The notes under the pieces are model-generated. The model was not told where the DNA came from. It worked only from the letters and a program-made list of their open reading frames with translations, and did no database searches. A stretch of DNA of 64,000 nt from Dendrolimus kikuchii. Lineage: Eukaryota; Arthropoda; Insecta; Lepidoptera; Lasiocampidae. How positions within the stretch are numbered: position 1 is the first letter of the stretch; every line of letters starts with the position of its first letter. This document shows positions 32,170 to 42,603 of the stretch, piece by piece. The translations under genes were made by a program, and so were the position numbers. Location: NCBI GenBank assembly GCA_019925095.2, contig CM034403.1, positions 3,415,690-3,479,689 on the forward strand. The letters are read 5' to 3'.

Positions 32170-32624
32170 TAATATTGTGATTAAAGCATGAAAGTAGAGT
32201 AAACGCGGTCGAGATGCGAGCACTGCGCAAAATCTGCGGAGTGACGCTCGCGAACCGCGTTCGTAATACCGAAGTAAGAAAGAGAGTTGGTCTGAAAGAG
32301 AGTGTCGGGGTGAAGGTAAGGAAAGGAATGCTCCGGTGGTTCGGGCATGTGGAAAGAATGCATGATGAAAGAATGACTAAACAGATATACAATGCAAAAG
32401 TGGATGGATGCAGAAGTCGTGGAAGGCCACAACACACCTTCCATGATCAAATTGATCGTGTACTAGCGGAGGGTGATGTCAGGAGCCTTAAGAACAGACG
32501 AGTGTGCATGACAAGAGTTATGAATGTCAAAGAAGCAAGTGTGGTGTGTAAGAATGGGCCTAAATGGCGCTCTGTTGTTCGTGCCTACCCCGCAAGGGAA
32601 CTGGCGTGAAGTTATGTATGTATG
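32170..32624 (+). mobile_element. RTE-B copy B10, reference copy
   Basis: Best plus-strand view of RTE-B. An open frame from 32214 to 32609 gives MRALRKICGVTLANRVRNTE, then KGMLRWFGHVERMHDERMTK, KVDGCRSRGRPQHTF and [11 protein letters not shown] with TGA. The ordered blocks (ALRKI.GV, LRWFGHV.RM, SRGRP) mark the carboxyl end of RTE-like RT proteins. The stop lies 3 bp before the (TATG)n tail, so there is essentially no 3' UTR. 13-bp TSD TATATTGTAAATA at 32157-32169 and 32625-32637. The 16 bp at 32170-32185 are extra and match no other copy. Confidence 0.93.
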
Positions 32625-32637
32625 TATATTGTAAATA

Positions 32638-33237
32638 CTAGTTTATCGCTATAAAAATATATATTATCAAATGCGGGTTGTATTGTATACCTAAACAACA
32701 AAGACTAAGTAAGAGTGCAAGTTTCGTAACAATGTTGCCCTTCGCCGTCAGAACGTGACAATTTTAATAATATGTCTATTAACCTTGAAAATGTTTTAGT
32801 ACTACATGTTACAAATTCCATAAAAGTCACGGATTATTATTTTAAATCACTTTATTTGTTCTTGAGAACCTATTGAATCTCTCCAATGTACTGTAATGAG
32901 CAATATTCGTTTATATTATTTTCTGTCATCTCTGGAGGCTTATCAATAGCTTATCTTTAGCCCTCTATTTAATTTAGTTTTTAGGACTACAATTAATAGA
33001 CCCCCAAATAAAATAATAAAATTGAAATTAGTAATTTTCAATAGTCTTCAATTTCTTAATTTTACATTTTATTTTTTCAATTTTATCCTATATCACTAAA
33101 ATTAATAAATATACATACCTATTTAAGGTCAAGTGTATGGAGGTTGGCCCTGAAAATCAGTGCTATGTCGGGATTTTTCTTTAAATTGCTATGCAGCACA
33201 ATGACTAAAATCTCGACGTAAGTACAAGCCTTATTTA

Positions 33238-33239
<2 letters not shown>
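32638..33239. other. Unannotated AT-rich stretch
   Basis: Nothing recognised. Confidence 0.35.

Positions 33240-33306
<67 letters not shown>
33240..33306. repeat. (TA)n microsatellite
   Basis: An uninterrupted TA array of about 33 units. Confidence 0.97.
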
Positions 33307-33309
<3 letters not shown>

Positions 33310-33329
33310 TTTTTGTTGTGTGAATCAGG

Positions 33330-33525
33330 TATTTTTTGTGTACAATTTATTGTGAATGTATTTATGTACAGCGTCGTCTTTTTTAAGTCAATAAATCTTT
33401 TTCTATCTTCTTTCTTTCTTTCATTTAAAAATATAATAAGATGAATATTTCTTTTAATCTAGATTGCCTGAAAGCGGTTGCTTTTAGCGATAAGGTGTTA
33501 TCTATATTTTATACATAAACTAAAA
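33330..33525 (+). mobile_element. Two LINE 3'-end scraps
   Basis: 33370-33422 ends cttttttaagtcaataaatc and (CTTT)n, a LINE-type 3' end. 33447-33525 is LINE-U copy U4 (agattgcctgaaagcgg ... gcgataaggtgttatct). Compared with 42870-43030, U4 lacks everything between two ATAAGG motifs. Confidence 0.5.
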
Positions 33526-34226
33526 TATTAATTAAAAATAGGGGTACGGCACCCCCGGGACTTACGGTCTAATCTGCCAGTGGTAAAAGCTATAAGAAAA
33601 TAACTTTAAAATACATACCGTGCCCAGAAGTACCGCCAAATTGATCTAACCTTTCATCCAGCAACTCTAAGTATAAATAAAGATTTGACTCAATATTTAA
33701 TATAAAAGACATTATATTAGTAAACCTTCTACTTGGGATAGTTCATACACATGCCTATTTTCATTCTAATTATCATTCACTAATATAAATCATAGCAGCC
33801 TCAAAGGAGTAGCTCTAAATTTCCTCATTCCAAATTTGTCATACTAATAGAACTAAGCATACTATCAACGCCTTATTAAAATCACAGTCTAATAAATATT
33901 CAGAGAATTCAAAAGTATGTGATTTATTGGACAATATTTTTAATGCTATATTTGTATACAAACATTAATGATGGTGCGGTCTGGCGTAACGCCGTCTGCC
34001 GGGAGATCAAAGCGGTGAGCAATAAACATGTCGTCTCATGGGAATCGAGACAGACACCATTCGACTTCACTACCGTATCTTTAATTAATTTATTTACTTA
34101 AACGGACTGCCTTTATTGTGTAGACTCGGTTTTATAATCATTTGATTGCTTTGATTTGTTTAAAAATGTTGATATAAATACTGAATATTGTTCAAGATTA
34201 TAACGCTTCGTATACACTGTGCACAT
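33526..34226. other. Unannotated stretch
   Basis: A less AT-rich patch at 33968-34070 (ggcgtaacgccgtctgccgg) lies in a 60-codon plus frame. It has no recognisable domain, and I could not decide whether it is a host exon or a repeat. Confidence 0.3.
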
Positions 34227-34316
34227 TACTTCCACAGCAGCGTGCAGGGAAGTGAGTGAGTGAGATTTGTTAATCGCGCTGCTCACTTCCCTATTTACTG
34301 CCGTGGAAATGGCCAT
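34227..34316. repeat. Nested inverted repeat, about 85 bp
   Basis: Outer arms ttccacagcag and ctgccgtggaa, and inner arms gggaagtgag and ctcacttccc, fold onto one stem with an internal gtgagtgagtgag loop side. Possible MITE or hairpin transcript. Confidence 0.65.
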
Positions 34317-34489
34317 GATGTTTTTATATTTTACCTATGTGTGCCAGCGACATGATTCGTGCAGAACATACCTTGCAAGATTGCTATAGTAATCCGTATG
34401 TATAATTTTTGTTTAAAACCATTACCAAACCTATTCGGAGTCTATCGGGGACAAACTTTTAAACAGACTCGGACAAAAATAGTATTGAT

Positions 34490-34772
34490 TTTTATGATAT
34501 ATGGCTAGCGCAAACTCAAAGGGGCGGGTTCGAATCCTGGCCGGAAAACATGCCTCACTTAGGCAGTTTTCTGACCCTAATGTGCATATTGTTACAATTA
34601 CCACGTGCTAACAACGGTGGAGAAAAACATCATGATGAAAACTGTACATCGAAATAACTGATATGTCAAATCGGCTAGCTAGACTAGCGTGGAGGGGATT
34701 CTGTCAAATCCCCTATAGTGGGAGGTCCGAGCCCAGCAGTGGGACGTTTATAAGCTGTTATTATATAAACTA
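34490..34772 (+). mobile_element. SINE-T copy T1, tRNA-derived
   Basis: Box A-like TGGCTAGCGCA at 34502-34512 and exact box B GGTTCGAATCC at 34527-34537. The rather short spacing (25 bp) suggests a deletion. The body (gcctcacttaggcagttttc, taacaacggtggagaaa) ends with the block gcccagcagtgggacgttta and tgttattata. A short SINE-A copy abuts its 3' end. Fragments lie at 12743, 13535, 36905/38662, 43686 and 58640. Confidence 0.75.
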
Positions 34773-35012
34773 AATGGCCAGGTGGTAGAGCATTTGCCCG
34801 ACTGGATGGCTACCACCCCTGGTCTAAAGTATGTCGCCATAACAACCTTGAGTTGTGTTCCGGCATTAGTGACCAGGTTCCAGTCTCCCTTAAGAGAGCA
34901 GAAGCGCATTTGTAACACCTTTTGTGTTGCAAATGTCCATAAGCGATGGTAACCGCTTTCCATCAAGTGGGCCGTCTGCCTGTCTGCTGAACTCCTGCAA
35001 TAAAAAAAAACT
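34773..35012 (+). mobile_element. SINE-A short form, copy A12
   Basis: Starts ggccaggtggtagagc right at the SINE-T end and runs to ctcctgcaataaaaaaaa. Possible 4-5 bp flank repeat (aaact) that merges with the A-tail. Confidence 0.88.
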
Positions 35013-35519
35013 CTTTTCACTTAAATTATTTTGGAACCACATGTCTATATTATTATGATTTTATTTCGACTTTTATCTACTATTCTTAGTAGATAAAAGT
35101 ATGGTATTTTATAGTATTCAGTTTTGAATATATAAATACTGTCAGATATGTCAGAAACCCTCTTGCAGTGCAATTTTTGCTGTGTATTTTATACTTTCAA
35201 AATTTCATGCAAAACAATTCAAGCCGTAGAACCAGTAGATTGTGTCGGAAGGTCGAAAATGGATATATTTTTACATCCAGGACTGACATCGACAAAGGAA
35301 CAAAAGGTATTGCACATGCGAATTGGGAAAACGCCAGTTTAGATGGAAAGAGCAATTTCGTACGGGAAAATGTCCTGATTGCAAAGATTTTGTTGACGCC
35401 AGTAACCTAATCATAGATCCTTTTTGTGTTACCGTAGTTGGTAAAGGAATACAGAAGATTTGATCAATATATTAGAGCTTTATAAACAGATTTTATCCGA
35501 ATGTTCGGAAAATTCGGAA
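35013..35519. other. Unannotated stretch
   Basis: 35148-35410 has two overlapping plus frames of 64-80 codons without recognisable motifs. A 13-base inverted repeat (ttttatctacta / tagtagataaaa) lies at 35073-35100. Confidence 0.3.
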
Positions 35520-35806
35520 ATGCAGATAAACAGACGTCCCACCTGATGGAAAGCGGCTACCATCGCCTATGGACATTTGAAGGTGGTGCTAATTATATGC
35601 TGCTGCTCTCTAAAGGGAGATTGGAATCTAGCCACTAATACCGTGACACATCTCAAGGTTGATATGACGACAAACTATAGACCAGCAGAATGGTAGCTAT
35701 CCAGATGGGCATAAACCCTACCATTGGCTGTGGGTTTTTTGTCACCTCTTACAATAGGCAGCCTGGCTGTAGAAAATTATAATTTTTCTCCGTTCCTGCA
35801 TGAATA
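35520..35806 (-). mobile_element. SINE-A copy A13, diverged
   Basis: Minus strand, an older copy lacking the usual A/T-run (tgcagataaacagacgtccc) and with gacaaactatagaccagcag in the body. Ends at gttcctgcatgaata. Confidence 0.8.
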
Positions 35807-35943
35807 CAATTGCTGTGTTTAGAAGACGAATACGCTGCCGTGAATTTGTGAAGTCAAGCGGAAAAATAAATTTTTAGCCATAACGCCTTTGTCAGATCCC
35901 GGTAAAAAGGATAGGCACATGAAATTTATGGATCTCATAATAA

Positions 35944-36725
35944 CTAAAACTAACTCCGTTGGCTCAGTGACCCAAAGTGAGTCTTGGCCTCCGAAACGAG
36001 AGCACATCACTTTCCTTTGTCCTGCGCAGTGTCTTGCCAGTTGTGGGCTTGTAGTGCGGTCAGGTCAGCTTTCACTCTATCCTTCGAGCGATACTTGGGG
36101 CGACCAACCGGTCGCCGACCGACTGTTCGCCCCAAGTATGCTTTCTTCACTCCCCGACCCTCCATCATCCGTTCTACATGACCGAGCCGGCGGAGACGGT
36201 GAGATTTTATCTCCGCAATTATGATTGGGTTCGGCCACGAGATGTTCTATTTCGTAGGTGGTTTTTTTTATTTATTTTTTTATTGCAGGAGTTCAGTAGA
36301 CAGGCAGACGGCCCACTTGAAGGAAAGCGGTTACCATCGCCTATGGACATTGCAACACCAAAGGTGCTACAAATGCGCTGCTGCTCTCTTAAGGGAGACT
36401 GGAACCTGGTCACTAATGCCGGAACACAACTTAAGGTTGTTATGGCGACATACTTTAGACCAGGGGTGGTAGCCATCCAGTCGGGAAATGTCCTACCACT
36501 TGGCTGTGGGTTGTTTGCTCGCCTCTTACGACAGGCCGCCCGGCCGCAGGAAATTGTATTCTTTCTCCGTTTCTGCACGGATGAGGTTCGGACCCTCCAG
36601 CTGTCATCTCCTTTTATTGTTGGGTCCTGAGAACCTTCCGCTCTGTAACCAACAATTGATTCTCCTTCTTAAGTGTCACTGTCCAGGCGTCACAGCCGTA
36701 CATCAAAATTGGTCTAATGATCTTT
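35944..36725 (-). mobile_element. RTE-E copy E3 with nested SINE-A
   Basis: Exact 13-bp TSD GATCTCATAATAA at 35931-35943 and 36726-36738 brackets the whole unit. The minus strand carries the C-terminal blocks: at 36600-36720 RPILMYGCDAWTVTLKKEN (the LxYGxExW block), and near 35950-36030 the SEAKTHFGSLS-type tail. The ORF has frameshifts. A SINE-A (36262-36587) sits inside, so the SINE is younger. Confidence 0.9.
36262..36587 (-). mobile_element. SINE-A copy A14 nested in RTE-E
   Basis: Complete minus-strand copy interrupting the RTE-E sequence between cgtaggtggt and gaggttcggaccctcc. Copy E2 shows the uninterrupted cgaggtggtttggaccctcc. A short imperfect repeat of ggtgg/gagg is all that remains of a TSD. 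Confidence 0.9.
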
Positions 36726-36738
36726 GATCTCATAATAA

Positions 36739-36904
36739 AGAATAATAAAACTTTTGCGTAGTGGAGGAGAAAATATAGGAAATATCTTAGGCTCCGAAGC
36801 CGACCATGCCTCCGGGATTCAACACCTAATGATGACTGCTGCCTATATCTTTGTTGAATCATTTTCAAGACTTCAAAGTAGGGATAAACAAGGAGTTTTA
36901 CACT
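36739..36904. other. Spacer, unannotated
   Basis: Nothing recognised. Confidence 0.3.
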
Positions 36905-37089
36905 TAATAATAACAGCCTATATACGTCCCACTGCTGGGCTCGGGCCTCCCACTATAGGGGAACGCACAGTATACCCGCCATACTTGTCCAAGGCGGCTT
37001 GGCAGGTTTGACACATCGGTTACCTCGATGTGCTCGTTTCATCGCGATGTTTTCCTTCACCGTTGTTAGAGCATGGTAATTGTAATAAT

Positions 37090-38177
37090 TCGGGTCCTCC
37101 CGGGCATCAGTGTCATCTGTTACGCCGATGACACATTGATCGCCGCGCGCGGGAGGACCCATCGGCAGGCGTGCCTTCTAGGCACGGCTGGGGTGTCGAC
37201 GATAGTAGGCAGGATCCGGCGTCTTGGTCTGGACGTTATGATGTTTCACGGCCCTCGCAACCGCTCACCTCCGGACAGTAGCATCGTAGTAGGAGGCATC
37301 CGCATCGGTATCGGGGACCATGAAGTACCTGCCTCGATAGCCGATGGGATTTTTCGTGCTCCCCAGACTCAAGGGGGCGCCCGTGCTCTCGCAATGTCGG
37401 GGGGCCCAATGCCACGTTCTTCGAAGGCACGTACGTTCGATGGCCCTTTACGGGGCCCCAGTATGGTCTAACCGACGGCCAAAAACGCTGCGCAGTTGCG
37501 TCAAGATATTGGCCGTCAGGGCAATAAGAGGATACCGTACGGTGTCCTTCGAAGTGTTTTCCCCCCCATGGGACCTGGAAGCCAGGGTCCTGGCGTTGTA
37601 TGTGTGGCGCAAAGAGGCCCTGGCTAGGGGCACCAGACCCGCGCCTCGCGAGATCGAGGCGTGCCGGTCGGAGCTCCGCCAGGTAGCCGTGGGGGTCTGT
37701 CGCCTACGACGCCCCAGTGCGGGCCCCGCCACCATTGTGGCGGTGAGGCCCGTCCTGCACGATTGGATTAGACGAAGTCACGGCACCCTGACGTTCAGGC
37801 TGACGCAGGTCCTGACGGGGCATGGTTGCTTCGGAAGGTACCTGTGTCGCCTCGGCCGCGAAGCCACGCCAGGGTGCCATCATTGTGACACGGGCGACGA
37901 GGACACGGCGCTGCACACTCTCCAGGAATGTCCAGCTTGGACGGAGCAGCGCCGGGAGCTCGTCGCCCATACCGGACTAGACACCTCGCTCCCGGCCGTG
38001 GTACGCACCATGGTCGGGAGCTCCACCGGATGGGACGCCGTCTCCTCCTTCTGCGAGCAAGTCATGTTCGCGAAGGAGGAGGCGGAACGGGAGCGTGAGC
38101 GTAATTCCCTGCTCCGCTCCCGGCAAAGGAGGACGCGCCGACGCCGGAGGTCAGACAGTGACCTTCGGCCGCCGTAA
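37090..38177 (+). pseudogene. R1-type reverse transcriptase ORF remnant
   Basis: The RT catalytic motif YADD is encoded at 37121-37132. The frame then shifts: the first frame stays open to about 37470, while recognisable RT sequence (VRSMALYGAPVW, ILAVRAIRGYRTVSFE) is in the frame that opens at 37344. That frame runs to a TAA at 38175-38177. A C-x2-C-x9-H-x4-C knuckle lies at 37875-37931 (CHHC ... HTLQEC). The end is acidic, then very arginine-rich. Sequence between the YADD region and ~37420 is shortened relative to relatives, so it cannot make a working enzyme. Confidence 0.88.
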
Positions 38178-38644
38178 GCGGGCGGCGCGGGTGGGGCCCC
38201 TAGGGGTATAGGGGTTCTCACTCACCCGCATATGCCGTCGAGATGAGAGCGCGAGTGTTCCGCGCGCGCTCATCTCTCTTCCCGTGGGGCGCGTTACAAA
38301 CCGCCCCACGCATGGACTAGACTTAGTAGTAGCCGGGGGATATGTCCCCTGGCATAGGAAGAGGCCCAGTGAGGGGGGCCCACGCCTGCCAGGGCACGCG
38401 GAGTTGGGAATCCCGCATTCACGTAGCCCTGGCATAAGGCGCAGGACGGAACACCCAGGGGTTTTAGTGGGTATCCCTAACTGGGGAGTGGCAATAGCGT
38501 GGCACCGGTTCTGACCGGGCACGCTAGTGCCACCCCCGATCTGGCGAATCCCACACTCACACGGGTCGCGAACATCCCCCCAGGCTTCTATGCCTGTCGC
38601 GGCTTAGTCCTCAAACGGATTTCCCCTGGCCAAAAAAAAAAAAA
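37090..38644 (+). mobile_element. R1-clade LINE, 5'-truncated, 1.55 kb
   Basis: Inserted in SINE-T with an exact 17-bp TSD (ATGGTAATTGTAATAAT at 37073-37089 and 38645-38661) and a poly-A end. GC-rich against its AT-rich surroundings. Contains part of the RT palm, the ORF carboxyl end and a roughly 465-bp 3' UTR. R1-clade assignment is from the C-terminal style (WxxxSxGxxTFRLTQxLTGHGCF, then a C-C-H-C knuckle); it is not in rDNA. A second copy of its 3' part is at 53788-54280. Confidence 0.9.
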
Positions 38645-38770
38645 ATGGTAATTGTAATAATATGCACATTCGGTCAGAAAACTGCCTAAGTGGTGCATGC
38701 GTTCTGCCCAAGATTCAAACCCGTGTTCTTTGAGTTTGGGATATTACGCTACCACGAGTTTTATACTTGT

Positions 38771-40244
38771 AGAGGTATATTAATATGGCAGTAAGGACTT
38801 TTTGTGTTACAGATAAAAAGAAAGATGTTATATTGGTATTGAGTAATTGGAAGGCCTCATAGTGATCTCTTCCAGAAAACCTCGTGCCAAAACAGAAATA
38901 AAAAATGTATAAAAGAGAACTAAACTAAGATTTTTATATTAATAATACAGTTATATCTTTCATATAAACTTTAATATTTTATTATATATTTATTATAGTA
39001 TGTAGTTTCTTTTACTATTTATTTCATTGCTAATTTGCATGTAATTAGAAATTATACTTAGTCCGAAGATGGAAGCATCTCGCCAAATTTCCAGCTATAA
39101 TAGTACTTAACTCTAACAAAAGACTGTTCCAAGCTGTTAAACATCATACTTTAAAATACACGTTGAAATATTCGCTCATAACTCGTAAACATGGAGTAAC
39201 AAGGATTTGTAAAGAGATTCCCCAAATGTTATTTCATATGCTATGTTTCTATCTAACTCTTAATCCTTTAAACACTCCCCACTTGATAATAATAGCAGTT
39301 CTCAACAAATAAACATATACTAGTTTATAACTCAAACTAAGACACTTAATGATAAGAAAAGCAAATGGCAAGATAAACAAACTTAATGTTATTATTTATT
39401 CTATAAATCAACCTTGACATATTTCTCCGAAAATTAATTTGGTAATTTATACTTACGGTTATTTTAGACAGTGTTTTGCAGTTCTCTCTACAACACCTTT
39501 TGAGCAAATATATCTAAAATGAAAAATAAAACAACTGTAGAACGGCTTTTGGGAAGCGAGTAGTCTGTGAGTTTACCTTTCTTTTAATATTATAAATTAA
39601 GGTAATTTGTGGAGGCTTATAAAAAAAACTACAGCGGTTAGCCCCCGCCCGAAATGTAATTAAATACAAATAATTTTACTTTCAAATTATATTATTGCCA
39701 ACCCATTATTCCATTGTAGAATAAAAAAAATACGTTGAAGACACTATATCTCTCCTATAACTATGTGCAATTTGGACTTACAGTATGCCAATAAATAAAC
39801 GTAGCAAATAACACTCCTGTCTATGTTTTCTGTTGACCTTAAAAGTACTAAAACCATCAGAATTCCCTCCCAAATATAATACACTTATTCCTAAGGTCAC
39901 TCACATTATCACGCCACTTGGTTTGGCAAAAAAAACATGGAGTTGAATGAACTTTTTTTATTGCTTACTTCGTTGCGAATTGCGAATTCACATTGTTCTT
40001 TATGGCGGATCGTAGATTATGCTATGTTGGATTCTAAATACGGCTAACTGTGAGAATGTAGGGGAAGGACGCGTTATGCGAGATATGTGGGCGTATCTTA
40101 AATACATTCCCATTGTTATGTGAAGTGATTATTTTAAAATTGTTATATTTTATTACCCTACGGCTCTATCTGGGATAATTATATAGTTATTGATCGTTTC
40201 ACGCATATGTAGAGATGGGTTTAGTGCGTTAATTGTGATGCGAT
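38771..40244. other. Long stretch, mostly unannotated
   Basis: 38835-38930 has a weak LINE-U-like scrap (gtgatctcttccagaaaacc). The remainder up to 40244 is AT-rich, without genes or elements that I recognise. Confidence 0.35.
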
Positions 40245-40470
40245 ATCTATATGTGAAGCAAAACATTTATATACCCCTTTTTACGAAAATTGCGCGCACA
40301 GAGGAGTATGAAATTTCGCACACTTATAGTTTATATAGAGAAAAAGCGACGAATGTAATTTTTTTTTATTATGCATAAAAAATACATTAAACCAATAATA
40401 AAAACAGCTCTTTTTAGTGTGTGTAAACACACTATCATATATTTGATACACACACGCATATATACGAGAA
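40245..40470 (-). mobile_element. Foldback element FB-D, copy D4, one arm
   Basis: One inverted arm (gtgaagcaaaacatt ... gcacacttatagtttatat) plus the middle (attatgcataaaaaatacat, then tgatacacacacgca). The other arm is replaced by a Helitron-like fragment. It gives the uninterrupted sequence at the site where repeat C1 sits in copy D1. Confidence 0.75.
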
Positions 40471-40472
40471 AA

Positions 40473-40656
40473 CCCCCCGATTTTGAAACATTCTTCATTG
40501 GTGCTCTGCTCCTATTGGTCTTAACATGAGATATATAGCCTAGCATAGCCTTCCTCGATAAATGGGCTATCTAACACTAAAATAATTTTTCAAATCAGAC
40601 CTGTAGGTCCTGAGATTAACGCCTTCAAGCAAACAAACAAATTCTTCAGCTTTATA
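40473..40656 (-). mobile_element. Helitron-like Hel-I fragment
   Basis: Minus strand. Keeps the 5' part (in sense tatactaatatataaagctg) and body (catttatcgaggaaggc), but the terminal hairpin and CTAG are missing at the junction with the foldback copy. Confidence 0.7.
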
Positions 40657-40751
40657 TATTAGTATAAGATAAGATTACAATTATTCAAGTTAAAAATAAA
40701 ATATTATTGCTACATATTTATTACTATTTTAATTATTACATATAACTATAC

Positions 40752-41065
40752 TATCCGTGCAGGAACGGAGAAAGAATACAATTTCCTGCGGCCGGGCGGC
40801 CTGTCGTAAGAGGCGACCAAACAACCCACAGCCAGGTGCTAGGGCACTTGCCCGATTGGATTGCTAACACCCCTGGTCTAATGTATGTCGCCATAACAAC
40901 CTTGAATTGTGTTCCGGCATTAGTGACTAGGTTCCAGTCTCCCTTAAGAGAGCAGCAGCGCATTTGTAGCACCTTTGGTGTTGCAAATGTCCATAGGCGA
41001 TGGTAACCGTTTTCCATCAAGTGGGCCGTCTGCCTGTCTGCTGAACTCATGCAATAAAAATAAAA
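40752..41065 (+). mobile_element. SINE-A copy A15, reference description
   Basis: Head TATCCGTGCAGGAACGGAGA; GC-rich palindromic block cggccgggcggcc; hairpin block whose arms are CCAGGTGCTAG / CTAACACCCCTGG with compensating changes here (consensus ccaggtggtag / ctaccacccctgg); body ggcattagtgactaggttcc and cttaagagagcagcagcgc; then about 95 bp shared with the CR1/L2-like LINE at 23642 (GVANVHRRW codons, stop, aagtgggccgtctgcctgtc, gcaataaaa). No protein of its own. A SINE with a LINE-derived tail is the best fit. The head resembles no tRNA I know, and the pol III signal is uncertain (ggttccagtctcc is B-box-like). Confidence 0.9.
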
Positions 41066-42171
41066 AAACATTTCTGGAGAAACAGCCGGTTTACCAGCGA
41101 CATTTATCAAAGAAGGATTGAAGAGTTAACTTCCAATCCAATATGATTTTTTATATGTTTGTACATGTAAAATGATCACGACATATATTGAAACTATGAA
41201 ATGAATCATATCCTGATTTATCCATAGCACCAGGATAGTGGTGGGTGTTGTATATCATTGATATTATAAAATTTTATAGTTTACAATTATTTTTATATAC
41301 GTTGAATCATTATTGACTCACTCAGTATACAACATAAAAGCATAGAATTCAGATGCGTCTGATAATATTATGAGTAATATATGTGTTAATTAATTTATAA
41401 CAATACTTTTATTTAGATTTTATTAAAAATAGTTTGATTAATGTTTATTGGTTAAAATCATATAGACATTCTGACAATATAAATTACGAGTAATCGATGA
41501 TATGGGTTTTTAAGTTGTGTCTCTAATATATTTGGTAAGTCGTTTATGATTCCCTCTTTTATAATTTCGATAGAACTGGACGTTTAAGTAATCGCTGTGT
41601 CAGGTTGTCCGTTGTGTCTATTTGTATTACTGACATTTTTGTTTAGAAAATGTTGGGTCTACATGAATCAAATTTGACAGGAAACTGTAGAATATTTAGA
41701 GCTACAAAGTTATGTCGCAAAATGTACGTGAAACTAAAGATTATTGACTTTCTCAATGTACAAAGTCGTAAAAATTTTAATGTGATTTAAAAAATCAGCC
41801 CTATAACAACATCATAAAGAAGCCTGCATATTGAACCTTTGAACCGAATATTGCTTTACAATGATTATTCTGCCCTACTAGTTGCACTTGCAGTAATCGA
41901 CATTTTTGGGTTTTTCATTTTTTTGCAGAAATGGTAACCCAAGGCGCTAATCTATACATAAAGCTTGATTTTTTTATAGTTTTTTAGATAAACTAACAAG
42001 TTACATAATGTGGGTATGTTTAGATAAACCTAAAGATGTGTTTACTGCGTTTTTCTCCAAAACCGCAATTTGCAAGTACTGCGTTTGCTATAAGGAGAGT
42101 AAGATTGTTCTTTAAAAATACTGAGAAACTATAAAGTATACACAATTATACACATTTATTAAATAGTGTAA
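41066..42171. other. Long AT-rich unannotated stretch
   Basis: 1.1 kb with no gene or repeat that I recognise. Confidence 0.4.
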
Positions 42172-42187
42172 GTATGTATATTTAAAT

Positions 42188-42581
42188 CTGCAGAGTGACG
42201 CTCGCGGACCGCGTTCGTAATACCGAAGTAAGAAAGAGAGTTGGTCTGAAAGAGAGTGTCGGGGTGAAGGTAAGGAAAGGAATGCTCCGGTGGTTCGGGC
42301 ATGTGGAAAGAATGCATGATGAAAGAATGACTAAACAGATATACAATGCAAAAGTGGATGGATGCAGAAGTCGTGGAAGGCCACGACACACCTTCCATGA
42401 TCAAATTGATCGTGTACTAGCGGAGGGTGATGTCAGGAGCCTTAAGAACAGACGAGTGTGCATGACAAGAGTTATGAATGTCAAAGAAGCAAGTGAGGTG
42501 TGTAAGAATGGGCCTAAATGGCGCTCTGTTGTTCGTGCCTACCCCGCAAGGGAACTGGCGTGAAGTTATGTATGTATGTAT
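42188..42581 (+). mobile_element. RTE-B copy B11
   Basis: Open frame 42195-42563 to the usual ARELA-stop, then (TATG)n. Flanking GTATGTATATTTAAAT at 42172-42187 and 42582-42597 gives a TSD of up to 16 bp, partly ambiguous with the TATG tail. Almost identical to B10 and B14 (NGPKW subfamily). The 5' break is at tctgcagag. Confidence 0.92.
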
Positions 42582-42603
42582 GTATGTATATTTAAATATT
42601 ACA

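Larger units (their letters stand above)
36905..38770 (-). mobile_element. SINE-T copy T2, split by an R1-like LINE
   Basis: 3' half at 36905-37089 (aacagcctatatacgtccca, gctgggctcgggcct) and 5' half at 38645-38770 (gaaaactgcctaagtggtgc, attcaaacccgtg), both minus strand. The two halves join at the 17-bp TSD of the R1-like insertion. Confidence 0.85.

Noticed and set aside
32156..32450. Minus-strand frames with repeated MCRGLPRLLHPS or MIMEGVSWPSTTS starts, also at 24199, 42159, 47565, 52733, 56153 and 60186
   Set aside because: Antisense shadows of the RTE-B ORF tail; they recur only because the repeat recurs.
36219..36578. Frames inside SINE-A copies (for example starts MQERRKNTISC, MATYFRPGVVAIQ)
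   Set aside because: SINE-A has no gene of its own; only the last ten codons derive from a LINE ORF.
37448..38522. Long minus-strand frames of 88-123 codons across the R1-like element
   Set aside because: GC-rich DNA gives few stops on the antisense strand; the plus frame has the RT motif and the knuckle.
40752..41065. SINE-A as a MITE, because both ends contain TGCAGGA in inverted order
   Set aside because: The 3' end belongs to the LINE-derived tail, the match is only 7 bases with a 3-base offset, and no constant TSD is seen.
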